From Candidatus Gastranaerophilales bacterium (GTDB taxonomy: Bacteria > Cyanobacteriota > Vampirovibrionia > Gastranaerophilales > Gastranaerophilaceae): a stretch of DNA of 64,000 nt. The notes beneath the pieces were generated by a model. It worked only from the letters and a program-made list of their open reading frames with translations. It ran no database searches and had not been told where the DNA came from. The translations under genes and the position numbers were made by a program. Of the stretch, positions 1 through 9,016 are shown piece by piece. Within the stretch, counting starts at the first letter, position 1. Each line of letters begins with the position of its first letter. Location of the stretch: NCBI GenBank assembly GCA_944327275.1, contig CALVHB010000011.1, positions 1 to 64,000 on the forward strand. The letters are read 5' to 3'.

Positions 1-93
1 AAATTATGTTAATAAAATTAAAAATTTTTTTTATAAAAAGCAATAATTTTTTTCTTTTGGTTTTATAATTTACATATAGAATTGGAGGCATAT

Positions 94-309
94 ATGATAA
101 AAGCAATTAGTATGTTAGGTAACGCAGAAAAACCAGGTAGTCTTTCAAATGTAGCAGGAAAACCTCAAGTTGAAACTGCTCCTAAAGTTGAGACTGCACC
201 TGTAAAAGATACTTTTGTCCCTTCTTCAGAAAAAAAGGAAGAACCGGTAAAAGCTGATCCAAATGATAAATTTGAAAAGAAAGAAGAAAAAACAGAAGAA
301 GCAAAATAA
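94..309 (+). CDS. Small acidic/lysine-rich hypothetical protein
   Basis: The ORF gives 71 residues starting at the ATG at 94. The start is set by a GGAGG Shine-Dalgarno site at 84-88; an in-frame TTG at 82 lies inside that site and is unlikely to be used. After a short N-terminus (MIKAISMLGNAEK) the sequence is low complexity, rich in Lys, Glu, Pro and Val, with two near copies of a VETAPK-like unit around residues 20-32. There is no signal peptide or membrane segment. I do not recognise a family. It sits alone, converging on thrS, and ends at a strong shared terminator. Confidence 0.6.
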   Translation: MIKAISMLGNAEKPGSLSNVAGKPQVETAPKVETAPVKDTFVPSSEKKEEPVKADPNDKFEKKEEKTEEAK

Positions 310-314
310 AATTT

Positions 315-352
315 AAAACTCCCCCTTTGAATAACAGAGGGGGAGTTTTTTT
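315..352. terminator. Bidirectional terminator between the small ORF and thrS
   Basis: A perfect 12-bp stem (AAAACTCCCCCT / AGGGGGAGTTTT) with an 11-nt loop is flanked by A and T runs. It can therefore terminate both the plus-strand small ORF and minus-strand thrS. Confidence 0.85.
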
Positions 353-367
353 GCTTAATTTTATAAA

Positions 368-2158
368 CTATTTTGCAAATGATTCAGAGTTTCTGTTTTT
401 GATTTCATCTTCAATTTTAGAAATGAATTCATCAACATTCATTACTCCGACTTGTCCAATACCACGAGCTCTTACAGCAACAGAGTTTGCTTCTATTTCT
501 TTATCTCCTATTACGCAAACGTAAGGGATTTTTTTATCTTGAAGACTTTCTCTGATTTTATAATTCATACTTTCAGATCTATCATCAAGTTTTACTCTAA
601 TGCCAGCTGCACGCATTTTTTTGTATACTTTTTCTGCAAAATCTGCATGTTTTTCATTTGAAATTGGAACAATTGCAACTTGTGTAGGAGCAAGCCAAGT
701 AGGGAAAGCTCCTGCGTAGTGTTCAATTAATATACCATGGAATCTTTCCATTGAACCGAAGATTACTCTATGAAGCATAACAGGTGTTTTCATGGAACCA
801 TCTTTATCTTGATATTTGATATCAAATCTTTCAGGTAAATTAAAGTCAAGTTGAATAGTTGCACATTGCCAAGTTCTGCCAATTGCATCTTTTACTTTGA
901 AGTCAATTTTTGGACCGTAAAATGCTCCATCACCTTCGTTGATATCATATTTCATACCACGTCTTTCCATAGCTTCTTTAAGCCCTGCTTCTGCTCTGTT
1001 CCAGTTTTCGATTTCGCCAACGAAACTTTCAGGTCTTGTAGATAATTCAACTTCGAAATTCATATTAAAGATTTCCATAGTGTCAGCTACAAAATCAATG
1101 ATTTCGTTTATTTCATCAACTAACTGCTCAGGGGTACAGAAAATATGTGCATCATCTTGTGTAAAGCCTTGTACACGGGTAAGACCTGATAAAGCTCCCG
1201 ATTTTTCTTTTCTGTATACAGTTCCTAATTCAGCCATTCTTAGCGGTAATGAACGATACGAATATCTGTTTGCTTGATAAATAAGTATGTGGAACGGGCA
1301 GTTCATTGGTTTTAAGATAAATTGTTCATCAGAATCTTCATCCTTTTGCGTAAAGAACATGTTTTCACGATAGTGATCAGCGTGTCCTGAAATTTCCCAC
1401 AATTTTGATTTAGCAATATGTGGAGTATTAACGATTACATAACCACGTTTTCTGTGTTCAGTTCTCCAGTAATTTTCAATTTCTTCTCTAACCACTGCCA
1501 GGTTAGGATGCCATAGGACTAATCCTCCTCCAAGTTCTTCTCTTGTAGAGAATAAGTCAAGTTTTGCTCCAAGTTTTCTGTGATCACGTTTTTCGGCTTC
1601 TTCAAGGAAGTTTAAGTAATCAGCTAAATCTTCCTTAGTCCAAAATGCTGTTGCATAAATTCTTTGGAGCATTTTATTTTTTTCGTTTCCTCTCCAGTAA
1701 GCACCTGCAACTTTTAATAACTTGAAAGCATTTGCTTTAATATATGATGTATTTGGAAGGTGAGGTCCTGCGCATAGGTCATTAAACAAGGCATTCCCGT
1801 CTTTATCTTTTGTGATATACAAAGTAGGATTGTCGTTTTTGTGTTCTTCCAAAAGCTCAGCTTTGTAAATTTCACCTTCTGCTTTAAATTCTGCAATTTG
1901 TTTTTCAACATCAGGAATCACGAATTTTTCAAATGTTAGATTTTGTTTGACTATATTTTTCATTTCTTCTTCAATTTTAGACAAGTCTTCTTCTGTAAAA
2001 GCATGTCCATCAGTCAAATCAAAATCGTAGTAAAAGCCATTTTCAACAGCAGGACCGATTGCTAACTTTGCAGAGGGGAAAAGCTTTTGAACGGCTTGAG
2101 CCATGATGTGAGATGTTGAGTGTCTCAAAATACTTAAAGTTTCTGCGTTTTTTTCCAT
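368..2158 (-). CDS. thrS: Threonyl-tRNA synthetase lacking the N-terminal TGS domain
   Basis: Class II synthetase that charges tRNA-Thr. At 596 residues it is shorter than the usual ~640. It begins almost directly with the editing (N2) domain, whose HxxxH (H13, H17) and CxxxH (C129, H133) zinc/editing residues are present, so the TGS/N1 domain is missing. The catalytic core shows the zinc-site Cys in LKPMNCPFH, motif 2 (YRKEKSGALSGLTRVQGF), DDAHIF and motif 3 (MLHRVIFGSMERF). An anticodon-binding domain closes the protein (VAIPI-type start, GDKE). The ATG at 2158 has an AAAGGA site upstream. A promoter and a leader of about 70 nt with small hairpins lie upstream. Confidence 0.96.
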   Translation of the reverse strand: MEKNAETLSILRHSTSHIMAQAVQKLFPSAKLAIGPAVENGFYYDFDLTDGHAFTEEDLSKIEEEMKNIVKQNLTFEKFVIPDVEKQIAEFKAEGEIYKAELLEEHKNDNPTLYITKDKDGNALFNDLCAGPHLPNTSYIKANAFKLLKVAGAYWRGNEKNKMLQRIYATAFWTKEDLADYLNFLEEAEKRDHRKLGAKLDLFSTREELGGGLVLWHPNLAVVREEIENYWRTEHRKRGYVIVNTPHIAKSKLWEISGHADHYRENMFFTQKDEDSDEQFILKPMNCPFHILIYQANRYSYRSLPLRMAELGTVYRKEKSGALSGLTRVQGFTQDDAHIFCTPEQLVDEINEIIDFVADTMEIFNMNFEVELSTRPESFVGEIENWNRAEAGLKEAMERRGMKYDINEGDGAFYGPKIDFKVKDAIGRTWQCATIQLDFNLPERFDIKYQDKDGSMKTPVMLHRVIFGSMERFHGILIEHYAGAFPTWLAPTQVAIVPISNEKHADFAEKVYKKMRAAGIRVKLDDRSESMNYKIRESLQDKKIPYVCVIGDKEIEANSVAVRARGIGQVGVMNVDEFISKIEDEIKNRNSESFAK

Positions 2159-2164
2159 TTTTTA

Positions 2165-2264
2165 TCCTTTCCGGTCAACGATAACATTCGAAAGACCAAT
2201 AACGGGGTGGATCCCCCTAACTAACTACATTTTCTTTTATACTACCAATATGTATTAATTACAA
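2165..2264 (-). promoter_or_regulatory. thrS promoter and structured leader
   Basis: On the minus strand, TTGTAA (2259-2264) and TATAAA (2236-2241) are separated by 17 nt. The predicted transcript then carries a GGGG-N6-CCCC hairpin near 2205-2218. A GGUC...GACC stem follows at about 2172-2196, its loop containing AUCGUU just before the ribosome site. In E. coli, ThrRS represses its own mRNA through anticodon-arm mimics. Whether this leader does so is inference; no T-box specifier structure is apparent. Confidence 0.45.
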
Positions 2265-2363
2265 GTTTGTTGCTTGTAACAAAAAGTTACACAACTTTGC
2301 TGTCATGGTATTATTTGTTGTAAAATATCATTATTATTTAGTTATAAAGAAAGAGGTTTATTG

Positions 2364-2699
2364 ATGAATACAGCAGTATTAGTGGGCAGAGTAGGCCGTG
2401 ATGCTGAAATTAAATATTTTGAATCTGGAAAAGTTAAAGCTAATTTTTCAATAGCGGTAAATCGCTGGGATGCTAAAACTAAGTCTGAAGTTGCAGATTG
2501 GTTTAATATAGATGTTTGGGATAAGTTAGCTGAATTTGCCGGTGAATATGTAAAAAAAGGTGTTCAAGTAGTTGTTGACGGAAGAATTGGACAAAACAAA
2601 TGGACAGATAAAGCTACCGGTAATGAAAGAGAAAATTTCCTAATTATAGCTAACAGTATTAGATTACTTGGTTCTAAGAGAGATATTCAGGAAATATGA
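2364..2699 (+). CDS. ssb: Single-stranded DNA-binding protein, short form
   Basis: A single OB-fold SSB of 111 residues: MNTAVLVGRVGRDAEIKY start, VDGRIGQNKW and a GNERENFLIIA strand. The ATG at 2364 is preferred over the in-frame TTG at 2361 because an AAAGAGG site lies 7-8 nt upstream. The protein ends right after the OB fold (RDIQEI). It lacks the long linker and the acidic DDIPF-like tail that recruits partners in typical SSBs. Its stop overlaps the next gene's start (ATGA), so the two are translationally coupled. Confidence 0.9.
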   Translation: MNTAVLVGRVGRDAEIKYFESGKVKANFSIAVNRWDAKTKSEVADWFNIDVWDKLAEFAGEYVKKGVQVVVDGRIGQNKWTDKATGNERENFLIIANSIRLLGSKRDIQEI

Positions 2700-4018
2700 T
2701 AATTAATTCTAATATAGTCGGGATAATTGCAGATGATTTAACAGGTGCAAATGATACAGCGTTGCAGTTTCATTTGAAGGGTGCAAATACGCAAATTTTG
2801 CTTTCTGATGAAATAGAACCGTTGAATATAAAAGGTACGCAGACTTGGGCAATATCAACTGAGTCAAGAAATGTTGAACCGGCAATTGCTTATGAAAAAG
2901 TTGTTAAAGCTGCGAAGATGTTAAAAGAAAAGATTAATCCTGACTGTTTATACAAAAAAATTGATTCAACAGTAAGAGGTAATATTGCAGTTGAAGTGTT
3001 AGGTCTTATGGCTGAATTTGATTATGATGCTGCCATAGTTCTTCCTGCTTTTCCCGCAGAAACAAGAACAACTGTCGGTGGGTATCACCTGTTAAGAGGG
3101 ATTCCTATTGAAAGAACTGAAATGGCAAGAGATCCTCGTTCTCCGATTTTTGAATCTCATCTGCCAACACTTTTGAAGTCTCAATTATTGCCTGAGTACC
3201 AAGACTTAATAGGTCAGTTGGAGTTGAAAACTGTTATGAAAGGGGCTGGCCCGATTTTACAGAAGATTAATGAACTCATTCAAGCTGGTAAAAAATTGAT
3301 AATTGCTGATGCTGTCTCAATTGTTGATATTGAGCAGGTTGCATTATCTATAAAAAAATCTGATTATAAAATTTTACCTGCGGGTACAGCAGCTTTTGCG
3401 CAGGCATTGAGTGAATTTTGGCTGGCAGATTTGGATAGTGAACATATAATTAAAACTTTTCCTAGGTTGCCTAAATTTATTGTATCAGGCAGTGCTACTC
3501 AGATAACTGCAAATCAAATTGATAAATTGGAAAAAAGTGATGAATTTGAAGATGTGTTGTCTATAAGTCTTGATTTGAAAACTGTATTAGCAGGAGTAAG
3601 TGATGATTTAGTAAATAGAGTTGTTTCAAATTTAAGGTTTGATAATACGGTAGTTGTGCATACTTCAAATTTAATTAAGGAATTTGACGGTTTTTCAGAT
3701 GATTCATTGAATGCTGAATTAACAAAGGCAAATTTAGCTACGTTGATTACTGATTTTCTTGCAGAGCTTACAAGACGTGTAACTTCTCAAAAAGAAACAA
3801 TATTGATTACTTTAGGAGGAGAAACTTCTTATAAATGTTGCAATGCTATAGGTGCTTGTGAATTGCAACTGGTTGATGAGGTTGCGCCTGCAATTGCTCT
3901 AAGTTTAGATCACAATGCTCAATGGATAGTTACAAAATCCGGTAATCTTGGAAATGCAAATACTCTTATAGATATTTTGAGGTATTTTGATACACATGGT
4001 GGCTTGCAAGATGTCTAG
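2696..4018 (+). CDS. Four-carbon acid sugar kinase family protein (DUF1537; D-threonate/erythronate kinase-like)
   Basis: At 440 residues it has the two-domain layout of the OtnK/DtnK family. The N-terminal sugar-binding domain carries GIIADDLTGANDTALQF (about 9-25). The C-terminal nucleotide-binding domain has a SGSATQITANQ motif (about 260) and a LGGETSYKCCNAIG motif (about 385-400). Family members phosphorylate D-threonate, D-erythronate or related acids at O4. A PdxA2-like dehydrogenase follows with an 8-nt overlap, which is the typical pairing for such a catabolic route ending in dihydroxyacetone phosphate. The exact substrate cannot be read from sequence. Confidence 0.87.
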   Translation: MIINSNIVGIIADDLTGANDTALQFHLKGANTQILLSDEIEPLNIKGTQTWAISTESRNVEPAIAYEKVVKAAKMLKEKINPDCLYKKIDSTVRGNIAVEVLGLMAEFDYDAAIVLPAFPAETRTTVGGYHLLRGIPIERTEMARDPRSPIFESHLPTLLKSQLLPEYQDLIGQLELKTVMKGAGPILQKINELIQAGKKLIIADAVSIVDIEQVALSIKKSDYKILPAGTAAFAQALSEFWLADLDSEHIIKTFPRLPKFIVSGSATQITANQIDKLEKSDEFEDVLSISLDLKTVLAGVSDDLVNRVVSNLRFDNTVVVHTSNLIKEFDGFSDDSLNAELTKANLATLITDFLAELTRRVTSQKETILITLGGETSYKCCNAIGACELQLVDEVAPAIALSLDHNAQWIVTKSGNLGNANTLIDILRYFDTHGGLQDV

Positions 4019-4898
4019 AATTGTAATAACAACTGGAGATCCAAACGGTATAGGACCTGAAATTACAATTAAAGCTTTGAAAAGTCTCAATTTATCTATT
4101 GACGACGTTGTTCTTGTTTCGAATAGAAAAATAATGGACTTTTATGGAGGTTTAGACAAAAATTATCCTCTTATAGAGATTCCATATGACTGTGAAATTG
4201 TTCCAGGTAGAATTACAAAGGAAGCAGGGGAATTTTCTTTTCAGTCTGTAAAAAAGGCTTGTGAAATAGGAGCAAAAGCTATTGTAACAGCACCGGTTGC
4301 AAAAAATGCTTTATACATGGCAGGACATAAATTTAACGGTCAGACAGAAATTTTACAGAAATATCTGGCACATGATGAGCAACTGGCAGAGATGCTTTTT
4401 GTTGCCGGTAGTTTTAGAGTATTGCTTTTAACAAGGCATGTTCCTCTAAAGGAAATTAATATTACAAAAGAGTTAGTTGTTGAGAAAATAAGAAATTTAA
4501 AAATATTTTTTGAAACAAAACTAGGAATTATTAATCCGAAATTTGCGCTTTGTGCTTTTAATCCTCACGCTGGAGAGGACGGTATTTTAGGCAGAGAAGA
4601 AATTGATATATTATCTCCTGCAGTTAAAGAGTTGAGAGACGATGGTATCAATATTACAAATCCTTTGCCGGCAGATACTCTTTTTATAAAAGCGTTAAAA
4701 TATGATTGTTGTATTGCAAACTATCATGATCAAGGGCTAATTCCTATAAAAACTGTAGCAGGAGATAAAACTGTTAATATGACAATAGGGCTTGATATTA
4801 TAAGAACCTCTCCAGGTCATGGTACAGCTTTTGATATTGCGGGTAAAAATATTGCTGATGCAACTGGCATGATAGAGGCAATAAAGGCTGTATTATAG
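4011..4898 (+). CDS. pdxA: PdxA-family dehydrogenase (4-phospho-D-threonate dehydrogenase PdxA2 or 4-hydroxythreonine-4-phosphate dehydrogenase)
   Basis: An NAD-dependent oxidative decarboxylase of 295 residues. It has GDPNGIGPEI near the start and the three metal-ligand His segments (LLLTRHVPLKE, FNPHAGEDG, NYHDQGLIPIK). The C-terminal SPGHGTAFDIAGK motif is also present. The start is taken at ATG 4011 (MSRIVITTGDP), as in the family; upstream in-frame TTG/ATG/GTG codons (3987-3999) lack a ribosome site. The overlap with the DUF1537 kinase points to PdxA2, acting on 4-phosphothreonate to give dihydroxyacetone phosphate. A role in pyridoxal phosphate synthesis remains possible. Confidence 0.85.
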   Translation: MSRIVITTGDPNGIGPEITIKALKSLNLSIDDVVLVSNRKIMDFYGGLDKNYPLIEIPYDCEIVPGRITKEAGEFSFQSVKKACEIGAKAIVTAPVAKNALYMAGHKFNGQTEILQKYLAHDEQLAEMLFVAGSFRVLLLTRHVPLKEINITKELVVEKIRNLKIFFETKLGIINPKFALCAFNPHAGEDGILGREEIDILSPAVKELRDDGINITNPLPADTLFIKALKYDCCIANYHDQGLIPIKTVAGDKTVNMTIGLDIIRTSPGHGTAFDIAGKNIADATGMIEAIKAVL

Positions 4899-4919
4899 AA
4901 GAGCATTTAAATTTGTTCA

Positions 4920-4952
4920 TAAAAAAAGGCCTCTTTATAGAGGCCTTTTTTA
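4920..4952. terminator. Terminator between pdxA and secF
   Basis: The stem AAAAAGGCCTCT / AGAGGCCTTTTT with a TTAT loop is flanked by A and T runs. It serves the converging pdxA operon and secF. Confidence 0.85.
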
Positions 4953-4962
4953 GTTTATTATA

Positions 4963-5946
4963 CTAAGCTGTAACTTTTGCTTTATTTTGGTTATCGTTCC
5001 AAAAATCAACTAACATACTGCAGAAGAATATACTTGAGTATGTCCCAATAGCAATACCAAGAATCATTGCAAGTACGAAATCTCTTGTAGTTACTCCACC
5101 AAAGAAATATAAAGCTAATAGTGTAATTAATGTTGTCAAAGATGTGTTTATACTTCTTGTCAATGTTTGGTTTACTGAAGCATCAACAATTTCTCCAAAT
5201 GACATCTTTTTAGAGTAATAACGAAGATTTTCTCTTATTCTGTCAAATACAACGATAGTATCGTGAACAGAGAATCCTATAACTGTTAGAATTGCAGTTA
5301 TAAATAAACCATCAATTTGAACATTATATAAAAGTCCAAGTATTGAAAATACTCCACATACAAAAATTACATCGTGCAATACTCCGAGAATTGCAGCTAG
5401 AGCATAATCGAATCTGAATCTGAATGATAAGTATGCAACAATTCCCAAAAATGCCAGTGTAACAGCAATTAATGAATTCTTAAAAAGTTCTTTACCCATT
5501 GTAGGGCCTACTGAACTTACTGAGATTAATTCGGGATTAGTATATTCTTTATTTAGCTGTTCACTAATTTTTTCTTGATCATTTGATCCTTTATCAATAA
5601 ATTTTGTTCTTATTGAAATTATTGAATTTATATTTGATTTTGTATTTTTTTGTTGATCTGAATTTACATTCAAAATTTGAATGTAAGGATTTTCAATTCC
5701 AGCTTGTTCCAAATTTTTTCGAGTTTTTGCAACATCGCTGTTTTGAAGTTTTTGTTCTAACCCATACTGCAATATAGTACCGCCGGTGTAATCAATACCT
5801 ACTTTCATTGGTGAGTGGTTTGAGTAGGTAACGGATGAATAAATCATTGCGATGATACCCGGTACCAAAAGTATAGTTGTTAAAAGCATCCACCACCATC
5901 TGTATTTAACAACATGAACTAAGTTTTTTCTACTTGTATTTATCAT
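4963..5946 (-). CDS. secF: Protein translocase subunit SecF
   Basis: Inner-membrane RND-type subunit that helps Sec-exported proteins leave the channel using proton motive force. The 327 residues show a first membrane segment (about 14-36) and the GIDYTGGTILQ motif of the first periplasmic domain. A C-terminal five-helix block contains VGPTMGKELFKNSL, GFSVHDTIVVFDRIREN and the SINTSLTT segment. It follows secD by 19 nt on the same strand, so the two form an operon. Confidence 0.95.
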   Translation of the reverse strand: MINTSRKNLVHVVKYRWWWMLLTTILLVPGIIAMIYSSVTYSNHSPMKVGIDYTGGTILQYGLEQKLQNSDVAKTRKNLEQAGIENPYIQILNVNSDQQKNTKSNINSIISIRTKFIDKGSNDQEKISEQLNKEYTNPELISVSSVGPTMGKELFKNSLIAVTLAFLGIVAYLSFRFRFDYALAAILGVLHDVIFVCGVFSILGLLYNVQIDGLFITAILTVIGFSVHDTIVVFDRIRENLRYYSKKMSFGEIVDASVNQTLTRSINTSLTTLITLLALYFFGGVTTRDFVLAMILGIAIGTYSSIFFCSMLVDFWNDNQNKAKVTA

Positions 5947-5965
5947 ATTATTTTACCTTTCTTAA

Positions 5966-7273
5966 TTAGTCCAAAATACCAAAGCGAGCTTTTTCTCGTT
6001 TTGTTTCTGTAGCTTCGTAGCTTTGTCCTATCTCTTCTTTTTTCAAACCGAATAGTCCAGGATGTTTAAGTTCCCCTGTTCCAAAGATTAAATGCATAAA
6101 GTTTTTAGTTATAGTAATTGCACTGAACATTGAAACTATAACACCTAAAGCCAGAGTTAAAGCAAAACCTTTAACTACACTTGTTCCTAATAAATAAAGA
6201 ATTGTACAAGTAATAATTGTTGTCATGTTTGAGTCAAAAATACTTGTGAATGCTCTATCGAAACCTGAATTGATTGCAGTGAATAAGTTTCTGCCTGCTC
6301 TCAATTCTTCTTTTGTTCTTTCAAAAATCAAGATATTTGCATCAACAGCCATACCGATTGATAGAATAAAACCTGCGATACCTGCAAGAGTCAATGTTAC
6401 CGGAATAGTTTTGAATGCTGCAAAAAGTATTAAACTGTATATTACCAAAGCGATGTCTGCGATTAGACCAGGTACGTGGTAAAAAGCGATCATAAAAATC
6501 ATAACCGCAGAAAGCCCGATGATACCTGCTTTTTTAGATTTTGCAATACTATCTGCGCCTAATGTAGGACCTACAGTATTTTCTTCAACAATTTTAGCTG
6601 GTACCGGCAAAGCTCCGGCATTTAAAAGATTTACCATTCTTTCTGCTTCATCATAGGCAAAACCACTTTCTCCGCCTGATATTTGAGCCTTACCTCCGTA
6701 TATCGCTTCATTTACTCTAGGAGCTGATTGCAATTCTCCGTCAAAGAATATTGCCATTTGCTGTCCTACAAGTGCTTTTGTTAAATCTGCAAATTTCTTT
6801 GCCCCTTCTGCATTAAATTCTAATGATACAACCCATTGACCTGTAGCATCTGTGCTAAGGGTAGATTTGGCAAGATCTTGTCCGGTAAGTCCTGTAGATA
6901 CCCAAATAGGGGAACCATCAGGGGCTTTTCCTTCTTTTTTAAATTCTAATTGAGCAGTTTCTCCAATAAAAGCTTTAGCTTCTTTTAAATCGGTAACGTT
7001 TGGAATTTCAATAAGTAATCTTTTATCTCCAACTTGTTGTACTACAGTTTCTGCAACACCAAGTTTGTTTACACGTTGTTCGATTGCAAATTGAAGTCTG
7101 TTCATTACATCAGGTGTAATTTTTGCTATGCTGTCTGTAGTTTCAGCTTCAAGAATCAACCTTGAACCTCCTACGAGGTCTAGTCCTAATTTTGTTGGTT
7201 TAACGAAGATTAATATAGTTGAAACTATTACTACAGCAACGATAAACCAGAACATTAAAATTTTGTTTTTCAC
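5966..7273 (-). CDS. secD: Protein translocase subunit SecD (short form)
   Basis: Partner of SecF. I place the start at the GTG at 7273 (MKNKILMFWF), because an AGAGGG site lies 7 nt upstream; a TTG start at 7300 would put that site inside the gene. At 435 residues it is shorter than the 615-residue E. coli protein. It contains GLDLVGGSRLILEAE, the periplasmic P1 region, the TVGPTLGADSI motif and the RND block with GMAVDANILIFERTKEELR. It lies downstream of dapA on the same strand, with about 120 nt between them. Confidence 0.94.
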   Translation of the reverse strand: MKNKILMFWFIVAVVIVSTILIFVKPTKLGLDLVGGSRLILEAETTDSIAKITPDVMNRLQFAIEQRVNKLGVAETVVQQVGDKRLLIEIPNVTDLKEAKAFIGETAQLEFKKEGKAPDGSPIWVSTGLTGQDLAKSTLSTDATGQWVVSLEFNAEGAKKFADLTKALVGQQMAIFFDGELQSAPRVNEAIYGGKAQISGGESGFAYDEAERMVNLLNAGALPVPAKIVEENTVGPTLGADSIAKSKKAGIIGLSAVMIFMIAFYHVPGLIADIALVIYSLILFAAFKTIPVTLTLAGIAGFILSIGMAVDANILIFERTKEELRAGRNLFTAINSGFDRAFTSIFDSNMTTIITCTILYLLGTSVVKGFALTLALGVIVSMFSAITITKNFMHLIFGTGELKHPGLFGLKKEEIGQSYEATETKREKARFGILD

Positions 7274-7397
7274 TTTTTTACCCTCTTTATCGATTGTCAA
7301 AATTTTTTCTAATTAATCAGAGGCTGACGTCTCTGTTTTTATTTTTTTTATTTTTATTATTTCAATAAATATTCGAAATTTGTTATAGTCCAATTGA

Positions 7398-8291
7398 CTA
7401 ATCATTATTGACTTCGTCAAGAACCATAAACAAATCTTTTTTCTCAATTGAAGAAAGTTCAACCAAAGGTCTTCTTACATAATCTTCAATTATTCCTAAA
7501 TGAGCTAATGCTGCTTTTACAGGAACTGGGTTTGGTGCCATAAATAATTTTCTGAAAGAAGCGTAAAGTTTCTTATGCATATTAACGGCAGCCATAAATT
7601 CTCCGCATTTATAGTTTCTAATCATTGATTTAATTTCAGAACCAAAAATGTGAGAAGCTACTGATACAACCCCTCTTGCACCTAATGACATCATTGGTAA
7701 TGTAAGACTGTCATCTCCAGAATATACAGAAAAATCTGCAGGACAACATATTTTCATTTCTGTAACAGCGTCCATATCTCCGCAGCTTTGTTTAATAGCT
7801 ACAATGTTTTGATATTTTTCAGCAAGTGCTGCGACTGTCTCAGGTAACATGTTTACTCCGGTTCTTCCAGGAATATTGTATATTATTATAGGAATGTTAA
7901 CACTTTCTGCAATTGCTGAAAAATGTTCAATCATACCTTGTTGAGAAGGTTTGTTGTAGTAAGGAACTACTGATAGAATTGCATCTACTTCTTCTTTTTG
8001 AGCCCATTTTGCAGCCATAATTGCTGTTTCTGTACAATTAGAACCTGCATTCATGATAATTTTAGCTTTATTTGCAGCAGCTCTTTTTACGGTACTAAGT
8101 AATTCAAACTCTTCTTCATGAGTCAATGTTGGACCTTCACCAGTTGTTCCGGCTACCAAAACTGCATCACTGCCATTTGAAATAAGATGTTTTGTAAGAG
8201 CTTCAGCCTTGTTATAGTCAATTTCTCTTTTCTCGTTAAACGGCGTAACCATTGCCGTAATAACTTCACCTGCATCGTATCTTAATGCCAT
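7398..8291 (-). CDS. dapA: 4-hydroxy-tetrahydrodipicolinate synthase
   Basis: Condenses pyruvate with aspartate semialdehyde at the entry to lysine and meso-diaminopimelate (peptidoglycan) synthesis. The 297 residues carry the TIM-barrel signature: GTTGEGPTL (T49, T50), YNIPGRTG with Y138 and R143, and the Schiff-base lysine K167 in IVAIKQS. The length is normal. An AAAGAGG-like ribosome site precedes the ATG. Related N-acetylneuraminate lyases share the fold, but the full DapA motif set favours DapA. Confidence 0.95.
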   Translation of the reverse strand: MALRYDAGEVITAMVTPFNEKREIDYNKAEALTKHLISNGSDAVLVAGTTGEGPTLTHEEEFELLSTVKRAAANKAKIIMNAGSNCTETAIMAAKWAQKEEVDAILSVVPYYNKPSQQGMIEHFSAIAESVNIPIIIYNIPGRTGVNMLPETVAALAEKYQNIVAIKQSCGDMDAVTEMKICCPADFSVYSGDDSLTLPMMSLGARGVVSVASHIFGSEIKSMIRNYKCGEFMAAVNMHKKLYASFRKLFMAPNPVPVKAALAHLGIIEDYVRRPLVELSSIEKKDLFMVLDEVNND

Positions 8292-8425
8292 AAAAACCTC
8301 TTTCCCTAGTCTGTCTATCCCTACAACTAAATAGATTATAAAACAAAATATGTAAAAATGTTTAAAATATTAAGTTATTTATTTTTTTTTGGTGCAAATG
8401 ATTAGTTTATGATAACATTTTGTAT

Positions 8426-9016
8426 ATGGATTTAAGAAAACTTGATAAAAAACAAAGAGCATATATTGGAGCTTTAGTTGCAGTTGTTGGACTTTTGGCT
8501 TGGGCTTTTATTTCAGCCGGAGTAATTACTCACAACTTTAACAGAAGTCAGCTTCAGACTGATCAAGATAGACAAGAAGCTTTAATTCAAGGTATAATTC
8601 TTACAGAAACGAAGGATGAAAAAAAATTCTGGGAAATATACGGTGAGTCAGGAAATTATGACAGTAAAAATGGTGTTGCCATGCTGGATAATGTTATAGG
8701 TAATTTTTATGACGATAAGAATGAAGTTTCAATGAGTTTTGAGTCTTCTAAAGGTACCTATAACGAAAAGAAAGAACAAATAATATTATACAGTGATACT
8801 TTCATAGTATTAAAGGATTTGACAACTTTGAGAGCTAACAAGCTTGTATGGTCAGGGAAAGATGTACCTATAGTTGCAGAAGGTAATGTAAGAATTACTC
8901 GAAAAGAAGAACTTTTGGCAACAGCTCATAAGGTTGAAATCAGCCCGGATTATGAAAAATTTAAAATTGTAGGAAACGCTGTTTCTAAAATTTACGATGA
9001 TAAGGAGAAAAAGTGA
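8426..9016 (+). CDS. lptC: LptC-like LPS export protein (single-span, periplasmic)
   Basis: 196 residues from the ATG at 8426 (MDLRKLDKKQ). One membrane span lies at about 15-35, followed by a periplasmic β-rich domain with LptC/OstA-type strands (ESSKGTYNEKKEQIIL, LTTLRANKLVWSGKDVPIVAEGNVRI, ATAHKVEISPDYEKFKIVGNA). LptC links the LptBFG ABC transporter to LptA. No Shine-Dalgarno site is visible. A TATGAT box lies 12 nt upstream (8408-8413), so the 5' leader may be very short. The stop overlaps the start of the LptA-like gene (GTGA), and both belong to a six-gene run. Confidence 0.8.
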   Translation: MDLRKLDKKQRAYIGALVAVVGLLAWAFISAGVITHNFNRSQLQTDQDRQEALIQGIILTETKDEKKFWEIYGESGNYDSKNGVAMLDNVIGNFYDDKNEVSMSFESSKGTYNEKKEQIILYSDTFIVLKDLTTLRANKLVWSGKDVPIVAEGNVRITRKEELLATAHKVEISPDYEKFKIVGNAVSKIYDDKEKK

